From positions 62,001 to 126,000 of the forward strand of contig JAPKZQ010000045.1 of the NCBI GenBank assembly GCA_026393675.1: a stretch of 64,000 nt of DNA, in the 5' to 3' direction. A model generated the notes under the pieces. It did no database searches and was not told the origin of the DNA. It saw nothing but the letters and a program-made list of their open reading frames with translations. The DNA is from Acidobacteriota bacterium. GTDB taxonomy: Bacteria > Acidobacteriota > Vicinamibacteria > Vicinamibacterales > JAKQTR01. Both the position numbers and the translations under genes were made by a program. This document shows, in pieces, positions 26,597 through 35,485 of the stretch. Numbering within the stretch: the first letter of the stretch is position 1; each line of letters opens with the position of its first letter.

Positions 26597-27700
26597 ATGG
26601 GCCAGATCCGACAACGCGGCGCCGTCTACTGGATTCGCTACTACCGCGACGGCAAGCGGTACGAGGAAAGCACGCGCAGCAAGAAAGAAGGCGAGGCTAA
26701 GCGACAGCTCCGGCTCGCCGAAGGCGCGATCGAACAGGGCATCCCGGTCACGCCGAAGATCGGACGCCTGAAGTTCGACGACGCTGCAGCGGACCTCATC
26801 ACTGACTACAAGGTGAACGGTAAACGATCGCTCGCGCACGTCGAACGCCGCGTTGGTCAGCATCTCAAGCCGACGTTTGGCGGGCGACGCATGGCCGGGG
26901 TCACGACGACAGACGTGCGAACCTACGTCGACAAACGCCAGAAGGAAGGCGCGGCGAACGCCAGCATCAACCGGGAACTGGCCGCACTCAAGCGCATGTT
27001 CTCGCTGGCGATCCAAGCGGGGAAGTTACTCCACCGTCCCCATATTCCGATGCTGCGGGAAGACAACACGCGACAAGGGTTCTTCGAGCGCTCCGCTTTC
27101 GAGTCCATGCGGGCGCATCTGTCGGCCGACCTGCAGCCCGTCGTCACGTTCGCCTACCTGACGGGCTGGCGCGTCCACAGTGAGATTCTGCCGATCACTT
27201 GGGGACAGGTCGACCGGCAAGCCGGGATCGTCCGTCTCGAACCCGGCACGACGAAGAACGGCGACGGCCGGGTGTTCGACTACTCGGGACTGCCTGACCT
27301 GGTCGATCTGTTCAATGACCTCTGGACGGCGCATGAGACGCTGGCGAGGACGAAGTGCACGATCTGCCCATGGGTGTTCAACCGGGCGGGCGAGCGGATT
27401 CGGAACTTCTGGCACGCGTGGCAGTCCGCGACGAAGGCGGCCGGATGCCCGGGGCGCATCCCGCACGACCTCCGGCGGACGGCCGTTCGGAACTTCGTCC
27501 GCGCTGGCGTGCCGGAGCGCGTGGCAATGAAATTGACGGGCCACAAGACGCGATCGGTGTTTGATCGTTACGACATCACGAGCCCGGGTGATTTGCGCGA
27601 AGCCGGGGCCAAGTTACACGAGGCCCGAAACGCGACAGGGACAATCACGGGGACAGTGGACCGATCCGGGGCGAAAACGGGAACCGGGACAGGCGGCTAA
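26597..27700 (+). CDS. int: Tyrosine recombinase (phage integrase)
   Basis: 367 residues. The N-terminal part has an AP2/arm-binding-like start (GQIRQRGAVYWIRYYRDGKRY), then a SAM-like core-binding domain (NASINRELAALKRMFSLAIQAG). The catalytic domain carries Arg in YLTGWRVHSE (near 192), HDLRRT (near 290-295), GHKT (near 315) and Tyr in FDRYD (near 324). The C-terminal 20 residues are low-complexity Thr/Gly. It should integrate and excise the island; the attR candidate lies 60 bases past its stop. Confidence 0.93.
   Translation: MGQIRQRGAVYWIRYYRDGKRYEESTRSKKEGEAKRQLRLAEGAIEQGIPVTPKIGRLKFDDAAADLITDYKVNGKRSLAHVERRVGQHLKPTFGGRRMAGVTTTDVRTYVDKRQKEGAANASINRELAALKRMFSLAIQAGKLLHRPHIPMLREDNTRQGFFERSAFESMRAHLSADLQPVVTFAYLTGWRVHSEILPITWGQVDRQAGIVRLEPGTTKNGDGRVFDYSGLPDLVDLFNDLWTAHETLARTKCTICPWVFNRAGERIRNFWHAWQSATKAAGCPGRIPHDLRRTAVRNFVRAGVPERVAMKLTGHKTRSVFDRYDITSPGDLREAGAKLHEARNATGTITGTVDRSGAKTGTGTGG
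27638..27691 (+). repeat. Candidate integrase arm-type sites, right
   Basis: GGGACA at 27638, 27650 and 27686, in steps of 12 and 36 bp, inside the 3' end of int. The 12-bp pair mirrors the one at 15410. The Thr/Gly-rich coding here may also produce such repeats by chance. Confidence 0.35.
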
Positions 27701-27759
27701 GGTATTCATTCTACACGCCGGAGTGACGGGACGGCTTTCGCAAGAGGGGCGATCCGTGC

Positions 27760-27772
27760 GGGACTTTCTATC
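27760..27772 (+). repeat. Candidate attR core (13-bp direct repeat)
   Basis: GGGACTTTCTATC, identical to 15278-15290 and in the same orientation; flanking bases differ on both sides. It marks the right end of the island. Confidence 0.7.
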
Positions 27773-27870
27773 ACCGCGTGGTGCCCCCGGTCAATGTCGG
27801 GATGCGCCGACGCCGCTCTTACGCGTGGCGGCGCGGGAAATCGCCGCCCGCTGACCGCCGGGGTCGGCCG

Positions 27871-28305
27871 TCAGCCAATAAACAGCGGGTCCTCGTCGTC
27901 GAAACGGCTTGCCCCGCGCTTGCCAGCGCCGCCCCGGAACGACCGGAACGCGGACACGATGCCCCGCAGGGCCGCGACCACCGCCACCCCCTCGCGCATC
28001 GGGCCCACAATTACGCCCTGGACCACGGCCATGGTCTCTTCGGCGCGTTTGGTGGCGCTCGAGAGCAGCCGGTCCACGCGCTCAATCTGCACGGCCGCAA
28101 GGCTGGTCGCCTGCTGCATGTTGTCGGCCACGCGTCTCAGCCGATCGGCCAGCGGTCCGATCTCCTGCTGGACCTGACCGGACAACTGGTCCACCCGCCG
28201 GGCCAGCCGGGCAATCACGATGATGGCGCCCACCTGGACCAGGGCCATCACCACCGCGGCGATGGCAATGATGCCCAGGAAGAGGTTGGTGTTCTCGCCG
28301 GTCAA
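27871..28305 (-). CDS. DUF948-like membrane-anchored protein
   Basis: 144 residues from TTG 28305; no upstream ATG exists in frame. One N-terminal membrane helix (LGIIAIAAVVMALVQVGAII) is followed by a long coiled coil (RLARRVDQLSGQVQQEIGPL ... NMQQATSLAAVQIERVDRLL) and a Gly/Arg tail. It starts 7 bases after the YtxH-like gene and is cotranscribed with it; such pairs occur in many bacteria and may relate to stress or envelope organisation. Confidence 0.7.
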   Translation of the reverse strand: MTGENTNLFLGIIAIAAVVMALVQVGAIIVIARLARRVDQLSGQVQQEIGPLADRLRRVADNMQQATSLAAVQIERVDRLLSSATKRAEETMAVVQGVIVGPMREGVAVVAALRGIVSAFRSFRGGAGKRGASRFDDEDPLFIG

Positions 28306-28312
28306 GTTAGCC

Positions 28313-28564
28313 CTACCCCTTCTCGCCGCGGGCGGTCTGATAGGCCTCGCGTCCGCGCTCGACGGCTGTCGCGAGATTCTCGCGCTGCTGCTTGAGGAAT
28401 TCGCGCGTCTTCTCCGCCTGTTCGCGCGCCTTCTCGCTGATCATCTCCCGGGTCTCCTCACCCTTCGCCGGCGCGAAGAGCAGCGCGAGGACGGCCCCGA
28501 CCAGGGCCCCCAGCGTGAAGGCGACCACGACTCCACCGGCTCCATTGTGTCGATCGTCTGACAT
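28313..28564 (-). CDS. YtxH-like protein
   Basis: 83 residues. A Gly/Ala-rich membrane segment (GGVVVAFTLGALVGAVLALLFAP), then AKGEETREMISEKAREQAEK, a charged helix as in YtxH/general stress proteins. First gene of a two-gene unit with the DUF948-like protein. ATG 28564. Confidence 0.75.
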   Translation of the reverse strand: MSDDRHNGAGGVVVAFTLGALVGAVLALLFAPAKGEETREMISEKAREQAEKTREFLKQQRENLATAVERGREAYQTARGEKG

Positions 28565-28723
28565 GGTTCAGATTCCCTCGCGTGTTCGGTCGGCAGACAG
28601 GCATCCAACGGTACCGCGCCGCCGCCGGAGCCCGAGGGCTTGGGCCGAACCCGATCTCCGGCCCGTCCCGACCATCATACAACTGTCTGGCGCCGGCGCC
28701 GCCGGGAATGGCACGCCCGCTCA

Positions 28724-30766
28724 CTAAATTAAGTCGACCGTCCCGCCAGACAGCAAGGCTGGGTCGTCCACGCCGAGGCTTCTGGCCCGGAACCGTTTGA
28801 TCTGATCCCGCATCGACGCCGCCTTCTCGAACTCCAGGTTGGCCGCGGCGGTCTTCATCTCCCGCCCCAGTTCCGCGATTCTCGCGTCAATCTGGGCCTG
28901 GGTCATGTACGGTTCGCCTCCATCGCCAACGGACGGCACGCCCATGTAGTCGCGTTCGTAGACGCTGGTCAGGCCGCCGTCAATCGCCTTCACAATCGAG
29001 GCGGGCGTGATCCCGTGCTCTTCGTTATACGCCTCCTGCAGTTGCCGACGCCGCCCGGTTTCGCTGATGGCGGTCTTCATCGAATCGGTGACCCTGTTGG
29101 CGTACATGATGACCCGGCCATGCACGTTGCGCGAGGCACGGCCGGAGGTCTGAATCAGCGATCCGGCTGAACGAAGGAACCCCTCCTTGTCGGCGTCGAG
29201 GATGGCCACCAACGACACCTCCGGGAGGTCGAGCCCTTCGCGCAAGAGGTTGATGCCGATCAGCACGTCGAATGCGCCACGCCGCAAGTCGCGAAGAATC
29301 TCCACCCGTTCGAGCGTTTCGATGTCTGAATGCAGGTAGCGCACACGAACGCCGAGCTCGTGGTAATACTGGGTCAGGTCCTCCGCCATGCGTTTGGTGA
29401 GCGTCGTCACCAGCACCCGTTCGCCCGCGGCGGCGCGCGCTCGGATCTCGGCCAGCAGATCATCCACCTGTCCGCCGACCGGCCTGACCTCGATCGGGGG
29501 ATCGACCAGGCCCGTGGGACGGATGATCTGCTCGACCACCACGCCACCCGCCTTGCGAAGCTCGTGGGGCCCCGGCGTCGCGGACACAAAGACGACCTGC
29601 TGTGCCCGCGCCTCCCATTCGTCAAAGGTCAGCGGGCGGTTGTCGAGCGCCGAGGGCAGCCTGAATCCGTAATTGACGAGCACTTCTTTGCGAGACCGAT
29701 CCCCGTGATACATGCCTCGAATCTGCGGCACGGTCTGGTGGCTCTCGTCGACGACCACCAGCGCATCTGACGGCAGATAGTCCAGCAGCGTCGGCGGCGG
29801 TTCGCCCGGGCGCCGACCGGTCAGGTGGCGCGAGTAGTTCTCGATTCCGTGGCAGTACCCGATCTCGCGCATCATCTCGAGGTCGAACATGGTGCGCTGG
29901 TGCAGGCGCTGCGACTCCAGGAGCTTCCCGTCGGCCTGCAGCGTCGCCAGCCGTTCCGTCAGCTCGGCCTTGATGGATTCAACGGCCTGTCGCGTGCGAT
30001 CGCGCGGCGTGACGAAATGGGTCTTGGGATAGACCGCCAGGCGGTCGAAACGGCGACGGACCTTGCCCGTCAGCGGGTCGAATGACGCGAGCGCGTCGAC
30101 TTCGTCGCCGAAGAGCTCGATCCGGATGGCCGACTCGTCGTACGACGGAAACACCTCGACGATATCGCCGCGGACGCGGAAGGTGCCGCGCGTGAACTCG
30201 TAGTCGTTGCGCTCGTACTGGATCTCGACGAGCTTCCGCAGGATCTCGTCGCGGCCGATGCGCTGGCCGCGCTCGATCGGGAGCAACATGCCGTAGTAGG
30301 CCTCCGGCGAACCCAGGCCATAGATGCACGACACGCTGGCCACAATCAGCACGTCCCGGCGCTCCATAAGCGATCGGGTCGCCGAGAGGCGCATCCGGTC
30401 GATCTCGTCGTTGGTGGTCGCTTCCTTCTCGATGTACGTATCGGTTGCCGGCATGTACGCTTCCGGCTGGTAGTAGTCGTAGTAGCTGACGAAGTACTCG
30501 ACGGCATTGTGCGGAAAGAAGCGGCGGAACTCCTGGAACAACTGGGCCGCCAGCGTCTTGTTGTGGACCATCACGAGGGTGGGCCGATTCACCCGCGCCA
30601 CCACCTGGGCCATGCTGAACGTCTTACCCGATCCCGTCACGCCAAGCAGAACCTGGTACGGATCGCCGCGTCGCAGGCCGGCCTCAAGTTCGTCGATGGC
30701 GCGGGCCTGATCGCCCTTCAGTTCGAAGTCGGAGACGAGCGCGAATCGGTCAGTCGAGGATTCCAT
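28724..30766 (-). CDS. uvrB: Excinuclease ABC subunit B
   Basis: 680 residues, full length. Walker A GVTGSGKT lies near residues 39-46, followed by the beta-hairpin region [20 protein letters not shown], the DEAD-like VVDESHQT motif, the helicase C part ([17 protein letters not shown]) and a C-terminal UVR motif ([16 protein letters not shown]) that binds UvrC. UvrB verifies DNA lesions in nucleotide excision repair. ATG 30766; the gene stands alone. Confidence 0.97.
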   Translation of the reverse strand: MESSTDRFALVSDFELKGDQARAIDELEAGLRRGDPYQVLLGVTGSGKTFSMAQVVARVNRPTLVMVHNKTLAAQLFQEFRRFFPHNAVEYFVSYYDYYQPEAYMPATDTYIEKEATTNDEIDRMRLSATRSLMERRDVLIVASVSCIYGLGSPEAYYGMLLPIERGQRIGRDEILRKLVEIQYERNDYEFTRGTFRVRGDIVEVFPSYDESAIRIELFGDEVDALASFDPLTGKVRRRFDRLAVYPKTHFVTPRDRTRQAVESIKAELTERLATLQADGKLLESQRLHQRTMFDLEMMREIGYCHGIENYSRHLTGRRPGEPPPTLLDYLPSDALVVVDESHQTVPQIRGMYHGDRSRKEVLVNYGFRLPSALDNRPLTFDEWEARAQQVVFVSATPGPHELRKAGGVVVEQIIRPTGLVDPPIEVRPVGGQVDDLLAEIRARAAAGERVLVTTLTKRMAEDLTQYYHELGVRVRYLHSDIETLERVEILRDLRRGAFDVLIGINLLREGLDLPEVSLVAILDADKEGFLRSAGSLIQTSGRASRNVHGRVIMYANRVTDSMKTAISETGRRRQLQEAYNEEHGITPASIVKAIDGGLTSVYERDYMGVPSVGDGGEPYMTQAQIDARIAELGREMKTAAANLEFEKAASMRDQIKRFRARSLGVDDPALLSGGTVDLI

Positions 30767-30903
30767 GCGCCCTTCGACTCAGTTGAGTTCCCCACTACAC
30801 GGCGTCATCGCTGCCGTGAAACAAGGACCCACAGTTCTGCCACCGTCCTCCACCCGAGTGAGCTCAGGGCTTCGGAGACTCAAGGCGGGGGTGGGACAAA
30901 CGG

Positions 30904-31806
30904 TCACGGGCGTCTCCGGTATGGCGCGAAATATCCCTGACGCGATCGCGTCTTGAGATCCGGGCGCGTGATCTTGATCTCGACCTTCCGCCACTTGCCG
31001 TCCGTGCGGGCGTTGGTCGACAGGTATCCAACGGTGTACTGCGCCTTGATTTCGGCGAGCACCTTCTCGTACGCCGATTCGATGTCCTTGACCGACGAGG
31101 GGAAGAACGCCTGGCCACCGGTGGGTTCCGTCAGCCGCTGAATCCGCGATCGGGCCTCGAACTGGTACGACGATCCCTGATGGTCCAGAAACCCGATCAT
31201 GTACATCGTCACGTCTGACGCTTTGAGCAGATCGATGACGCCCCCGTAGTTGATCGAGCTTGTGTTGTCGCCGCCGTCGCTGTAGGCGACCAGGATCTTC
31301 CGCCCCTCCTGGGATCCTGCGCCGTGAAGATAGACGCCCAGCGCATCGTACAGCGCCGTCATCCCATCCGGTTTTCGAAGGCGAATCCGCTCAATCAGCC
31401 GAGCGAAGTCGTTCTGACCATACCGGGCCACTCGCACTTCGGTGTCGAAATCCACCAGCGTGACGTCGACCGCCTCGGACAGGGCGTTCAGGAACTTCAC
31501 CGCCGCCGTCCGCGACAGCGCGATATCCTCGTCCATGCTGCCGCTCGTGTCGAACAGCAGGCCGAGGTGGAGTTCGGCCGACGCGGTCGATTCCCCGCCG
31601 CGCGAGAAGAACTTCAGCTCTTGCCGCTTGCCGTCCTCGTAGACCTCGAAGTCGGGCTCGGCCAAGTCGGTGACCAGCGTGCCGCGCTTGTCAACGACGG
31701 TGACGCCGAGGCTTACCAGATCGACATTCGATCTGAATACCTGTGCGCCCGGGCGCCCGGCCGCCGCCAGCACGAGCAGACCAACCGCTGTCACCGCGAG
31801 CTTCAC
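30904..31806 (-). CDS. Secreted VWFA-domain protein
   Basis: 300 residues from GTG 31806, which has GGGGA about 8 bases upstream and gives a compact signal peptide (VKLAVTAVGLLVLAAAGRPG). ATG 31845 adds 13 residues, but it lies 1 base behind a TATAAG -10-like box, so it would hardly be in the mRNA. The domain LVTDLAEPDFEVYEDGKRQEL precedes a VWFA fold with the MIDAS motif DTSGSMDE. Such 'VWFA-related' proteins are numerous in Acidobacteriota; their function is unknown, probably extracytoplasmic adhesion or scaffolding. Confidence 0.8.
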   Translation of the reverse strand: MKLAVTAVGLLVLAAAGRPGAQVFRSNVDLVSLGVTVVDKRGTLVTDLAEPDFEVYEDGKRQELKFFSRGGESTASAELHLGLLFDTSGSMDEDIALSRTAAVKFLNALSEAVDVTLVDFDTEVRVARYGQNDFARLIERIRLRKPDGMTALYDALGVYLHGAGSQEGRKILVAYSDGGDNTSSINYGGVIDLLKASDVTMYMIGFLDHQGSSYQFEARSRIQRLTEPTGGQAFFPSSVKDIESAYEKVLAEIKAQYTVGYLSTNARTDGKWRKVEIKITRPDLKTRSRQGYFAPYRRRP

Positions 31807-31845
31807 GCACGTCCCCACGCTGTCAAGGTCTTGCCCATGCCACAT

Positions 31846-31851
31846 CTTATA
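31846..31851 (-). promoter_or_regulatory. -10 box of the VWFA gene
   Basis: TATAAG on the minus strand, about 40 bases before GTG 31806. It faces away from the TATAAT at 31888, so the 110-bp region has divergent promoters. Confidence 0.4.
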
Positions 31852-31887
31852 CCGGGTACGCGCCTCCCCCCTTACCAGCCGCCGACG

Positions 31888-31893
31888 TATAAT
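31888..31893 (+). promoter_or_regulatory. -10 box (TATAAT) of the DHH gene
   Basis: A perfect TATAAT on +, about 24 bases before GTG 31917 and 53 before ATG 31947. No clear -35 element. Confidence 0.5.
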
Positions 31894-31946
31894 TGACAGG
31901 TTCTCGTGATAATCCGGTGCGCACCCGTTCGGCAGGACTCGGCAAG

Positions 31947-33377
31947 ATGAAGTGCCTGTCCGTCTGCCACAGCGAACTGGTGATCAGGACACTCGAGCAG
32001 GTTCTGCCACCGCAGTTCGATGTTGAATTTCTCGTCGACAGCCGCCCGCTGGCGCGACGGCTCCACGAGGCTGGCGTCGCCATCAGCGCCGGGGATCTTC
32101 GCAAGACCGACACCTATCTCAAAGCCGATCTGTCCCCGCACACCTGCGTCATCGTCGAAGACAACGGCCGGCAGAGTCTCAAGCGGGTGCTGCAGGCGAT
32201 CACCGGCGCGGGTGGCACGCTCATCTATGTGTTGGCGACGCCGATGGGCGGCGCCGACGGAAGCGCGGCGAAGCGCGAAGAACAGCTGCGGGCCCAGTTT
32301 CCGGAGCTGGGATTCCTGTCACTCGCCGAACTGGTCGGCGGACCGCTGGTCACCGAAGTCAGCCGCTCGCTGACCCGCGCCCGGGTGCAGCAATACCAGC
32401 GCTACTTCAATGACGCGGACCGCATCCTGATCCTGCTCCACAACGATCCCGACCCCGACGCGATGGCCTCAGGGCTGGCGCTGCGCAACGTGCTGCGGCG
32501 CACCAAGACGACGGCCATCATCGGGGCGCTCCAGGGCGTGACTCGCCCCGAAAATCAGCGCATGGTCAACCTGCTCGACATCCAGGTCGAGACGCTGACG
32601 GAACACTCGGTCAAGGAATTCGAGCGCATCGCGATGGTGGACGTGCAACCCCACTACTTCGGCGGCCTGCTCGACAGAGTCGACCTCGTGATCGACCACC
32701 ATCCACCGCAAGCCGGATACGGCGCGCTTTTCAAGGACATCCGGCCCAACTACGGCTCGACCAGCACGATCCTGACCGAGCACCTGCGTGCTGTCGACGT
32801 GAACATCTCCGAGCGCACGGCGACGGCGATGTTGTACGCCATCAAGTCGGATACGCTGTTTTTCAACCGCCAGGCCAACCGCGTCGATATTGAGGCGTTC
32901 TCCTATCTCTACCCGCTGGCGGATGCCGCGATGATTCGGAAGATGGAGGGCGCGGAAATCACGTTCGAACGGCTGGCGTACGTCACGCGTGCCCAGCAGA
33001 CCGGGCTCGCAGGCGACCAGGTCTTCTCAGCATTCCTCGGGACGATTCCCCGCGAGGATTTCATCCCGTACGTCGCCGACTTCTTCCTCCAGCTTGAGGA
33101 CGTCAAATGGACGGTGATCTCCGGCATCGTCAACGACACGCTCGTCCTCTCGGTGAGAAATCTCGGCTACACCCGCAACGCGGGTGAGATGGTGCGGAGA
33201 CTCTTTGGGGATATCGGCAATGCGGGCGGCCATCGGGCAATGGCCAAGGCCGTCGTCCCCCTGCAGGCGTTTGTCGAGCGCCACGGTCAGCTGACGCCCG
33301 AACAGATCAACGTCACGATCAGGGAACTCGCCCTGCAGTTTCTCCGCGACCACAATCCGGCTGATAAGAAGAAATAG
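31947..33377 (+). CDS. DHH family phosphoesterase
   Basis: 476 residues from ATG 31947 (GTG 31917 would add 10). An N-terminal Rossmann-like domain (KCLSVCHSELVIRTLEQVLP; CVIVEDNGRQSLKRVL) precedes a DHH domain with LLHNDPDPDAMASGLAL, the DHH motif in VIDHHPPQAG, and a DHHA1 end with GNAGGHRAMAKAVV. It resembles NrnA-type enzymes that hydrolyse nanoRNA, pAp or cyclic dinucleotides with manganese. The N-terminal domain suggests ligand sensing (inference). It stands alone, divergent from the VWFA gene. Confidence 0.87.
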   Translation: MKCLSVCHSELVIRTLEQVLPPQFDVEFLVDSRPLARRLHEAGVAISAGDLRKTDTYLKADLSPHTCVIVEDNGRQSLKRVLQAITGAGGTLIYVLATPMGGADGSAAKREEQLRAQFPELGFLSLAELVGGPLVTEVSRSLTRARVQQYQRYFNDADRILILLHNDPDPDAMASGLALRNVLRRTKTTAIIGALQGVTRPENQRMVNLLDIQVETLTEHSVKEFERIAMVDVQPHYFGGLLDRVDLVIDHHPPQAGYGALFKDIRPNYGSTSTILTEHLRAVDVNISERTATAMLYAIKSDTLFFNRQANRVDIEAFSYLYPLADAAMIRKMEGAEITFERLAYVTRAQQTGLAGDQVFSAFLGTIPREDFIPYVADFFLQLEDVKWTVISGIVNDTLVLSVRNLGYTRNAGEMVRRLFGDIGNAGGHRAMAKAVVPLQAFVERHGQLTPEQINVTIRELALQFLRDHNPADKKK

Positions 33378-33382
33378 CAGAA

Positions 33383-34780
33383 CTACGGTGTGACATCGGC
33401 CGCGCCCACCACCGGCTCCACGAACTGCCGGTAGGCGTCGGCGTACCCCATATCAATCAGTTCGGTCAGTTGCGCCATCCGGTCGGATCGACCGTCGTAC
33501 GCCCCGCCAAAATCGAGCGGCCCGACGGGATTGTGTTCCGGTCTGATGAGATGGAGGTTTCTGAACTGGTCCATCCGCGCCGCCAACGCGTCTCTCATCG
33601 TCGCGGTATCGCGCGACAGCAGCCACTGGCCGAGCCTGCCGCGCCCGTCGACGCGCGGATCCGTGAGCGCATGCGGCTCGTCCGGTGCCGGCGTCGCCGA
33701 CACGATGATCACCTGTTCGGCGCCAGCCGCGACCACCTCTTCGAGGAGCCTGATGGTCGCATCCGGGCGATCGCACAGCCGGTGAGTCTCGCCGCACCAG
33801 TAGCTCTCGGCCGCGAACGTCACCGGCCAGGGCGGCGTGACGACGGGAAGCGACAGCGCCGCGGCCAGGACATCGACCACGTGGTCACGGTCCGCGCCGG
33901 CCAGGTCCAGCGTTTCGTTCGCCCGGTCGGACCATCCCGACGTCCGGCGGCGGCGGCCAAAGAAGGCGGCTCGATGCGGCTCGCCCAGCACGGCCGCGAT
34001 CAGATCGCGCCTGGCATCGACATCGTGCACGAGCGCGATGACTTCCCTGAATCCCGGCTGGCCGACGTTATCCGAGAGCAGCTCCGAGTACCGGCGTGAG
34101 AGCTGCACCGGGTCTGGCTGCGGCACCCTGGCACCACCGGAAATCAGGCGCCACAGCGCCAGGCGCCAATGGTCAATCGCCTCCCGCGCGCTCACAGGGG
34201 CGCCAAACGCGCGCCACCAGAAGCGGCCTCGCTCACGGTGGCGCCCGCGCAAACGACCGCGGGCCGCCGCCACGGCCACGACACCCACGCCGATGATGGC
34301 CAGGACCAGTGCGATCTGGGCCAGCCAGGACGGCAGGCGGTTCGGCAGGAAGGCCTCGTGCACCAGCGACGCGTATCCGTCAGCCAACGCGTTGCTGGCG
34401 TTCAACTGCACCAGGCGCAGCAGAAACGCGAGTGGGTAGACGATGAGGCCCAGCGCCAGCAGGCCGAGGGGAACGGCGAGCAGGCCGGCCACCGCTCCAC
34501 ACAACCACCCAAGCACACGCAGGATGCGCCGCCACGGGTAGAGCCGCCGCACGCCAGCCTCGCGCCAGAATCCATCGGCTTTCCACAGCGGTTCGGCCCC
34601 ATCAATCGCGGCGAAGCACGCGCCGACGACGCCAACGCCGTGACCGGCGACCAGATCAATGCGGACGCCCGCCTCGCCCAGTGCCTTGAGCACGCCGGCG
34701 TGGTACGCCCCGGCCGTTCCGGTGCCCGTCAGCACCAGCGCGGTCCGGGTTTTCGATGAGTAGGGCTCGCGCCCGGCCAT
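33383..34780 (-). CDS. Patatin-like membrane protein lacking the catalytic serine
   Basis: 465 residues. The oxyanion-hole motif GTGTAGAYHAG and the closing DFGGAYDG resemble patatin-like phospholipases, but the nucleophile elbow GxSxG reads GHGVG (near residue 49), without Ser. Two or three membrane segments are inserted (VLGWLCGAVAGLLAVPLGLL; IALVLAIIGVGVVAVAAA). It is therefore probably a catalytically dead relative with a binding or regulatory role, or uses another residue. ATG 34780 overlaps the greA stop (TGATG), so the genes are coupled. Confidence 0.7.
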   Translation of the reverse strand: MAGREPYSSKTRTALVLTGTGTAGAYHAGVLKALGEAGVRIDLVAGHGVGVVGACFAAIDGAEPLWKADGFWREAGVRRLYPWRRILRVLGWLCGAVAGLLAVPLGLLALGLIVYPLAFLLRLVQLNASNALADGYASLVHEAFLPNRLPSWLAQIALVLAIIGVGVVAVAAARGRLRGRHRERGRFWWRAFGAPVSAREAIDHWRLALWRLISGGARVPQPDPVQLSRRYSELLSDNVGQPGFREVIALVHDVDARRDLIAAVLGEPHRAAFFGRRRRTSGWSDRANETLDLAGADRDHVVDVLAAALSLPVVTPPWPVTFAAESYWCGETHRLCDRPDATIRLLEEVVAAGAEQVIIVSATPAPDEPHALTDPRVDGRGRLGQWLLSRDTATMRDALAARMDQFRNLHLIRPEHNPVGPLDFGGAYDGRSDRMAQLTELIDMGYADAYRQFVEPVVGAADVTP

Positions 34781-35292
34781 CAAGCCTCGTCGTGAACGGT
34801 GGTGAGTTTGAGGATCTCGAAGCGACGTTCGCCGGTTGGTGTGGCCACGACGGCCTCGTCGCCCGCCTGCTTGTTGACCAGCGCCTTCCCAATCGGCGAA
34901 CTGGTTGAAACCAGTCCCTTGGTCGCGTCCGCGTCTTCTGGCATCACAAGTTGATACGTCACGGTCCCGTCGTTGCCGTCCTCGCGCAGGACGACCGTCG
35001 ACCCGAACCCGGCGCGGTCGTGCGGAAGGCGATCGAAGTTCATCAGCGAAATCTCGGCCATCCGTTTTCGCAGCATGCCCATCCGCGCCTGCACGAACGT
35101 CTGGCGCTCCTTGGCGGCCTGGTACTCGGCGTTCTCGCTGAGATCACCCAGTTCACGGGCCCGCTGGATCTCTTTCGGGAGTTCGGTCCGCAGTTCCCGG
35201 TCGAGATCCCCGGCTTCGTCTTCGAGACGCTTCAGAATCCGAGCCTTCATGTCGTCTTCTCGACGTGGCCGATCGCTGGTATTTCCCGACAT
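34780..35292 (-). CDS. greA: Transcription elongation factor GreA
   Basis: 170 residues from ATG 35292 (GGGAG 8 bases upstream); an internal ATG at 35250 would give the usual 156-residue length. The coiled coil has RARELGDLSENAEYQAAKERQ with the acidic tip, and the C-terminal FKBP-like domain has LVSTSSPIGKALVNKQAGDEAV. GreA rescues backtracked RNA polymerase by stimulating transcript cleavage. It is the first gene of a pair with the patatin-like protein. Confidence 0.93.
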   Translation of the reverse strand: MSGNTSDRPRREDDMKARILKRLEDEAGDLDRELRTELPKEIQRARELGDLSENAEYQAAKERQTFVQARMGMLRKRMAEISLMNFDRLPHDRAGFGSTVVLREDGNDGTVTYQLVMPEDADATKGLVSTSSPIGKALVNKQAGDEAVVATPTGERRFEILKLTTVHDEA

Positions 35293-35433
35293 CACGGCTC
35301 CCGTCCGCCATCCGCCCTGCCCGGATGGCGCTCCTGCACGATTGGACCCGTGAAGACGGGCCTAAACTTTGAGTGTAGCATATCTGTTATCCTCTTCCTG
35401 GGCCGGGGAGCGGCCTGATCCTCACGTGACGTT

Positions 35434-35485
35434 AGGACCCGGGAGGAAATAGCTATGCCAACACACTTATTTCCTTCCGGGTCCT
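35434..35485 (+). promoter_or_regulatory. mRNA hairpin hiding the RBS of the SpoU methyltransferase
   Basis: AGGACCCGGGAGGAAATA (35434-35451) pairs with TATTTCCTTCCGGGTCCT (35468-35485): 18 pairs, 17 Watson-Crick and one G-U. The Shine-Dalgarno GGAGG (35442-35446) lies in the 5' arm, the ATG (35455) in the 16-base loop, and codons 5-11 form the 3' arm. The RBS would be closed unless the stem is opened. Confidence 0.75.

Larger units (their letters stand above)
15278..27772 (+). mobile_element. Integrated phage-like island (reduced prophage or satellite)
   Basis: About 12.5 kb with every gene on +, bounded by exact 13-bp repeats. Order: unknown 193-aa protein, XRE-like regulator, 87-aa protein, D5/P4 primase-helicase, inverted-repeat array, excisionase-like protein, 39-aa protein, putative small terminase, large terminase, four small unknown genes, tail chaperone with frameshift site, tape measure, unknown, ribbon-helix-helix regulator, unknown, tyrosine integrase. 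Many neighbours overlap by 4 bases (ATGA). No portal, capsid, maturation protease, head-tail connector, baseplate, holin or endolysin is recognised. This composition is smaller than any complete tailed phage and resembles satellites in size and in its integrase plus primase set. Confidence 0.85.
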
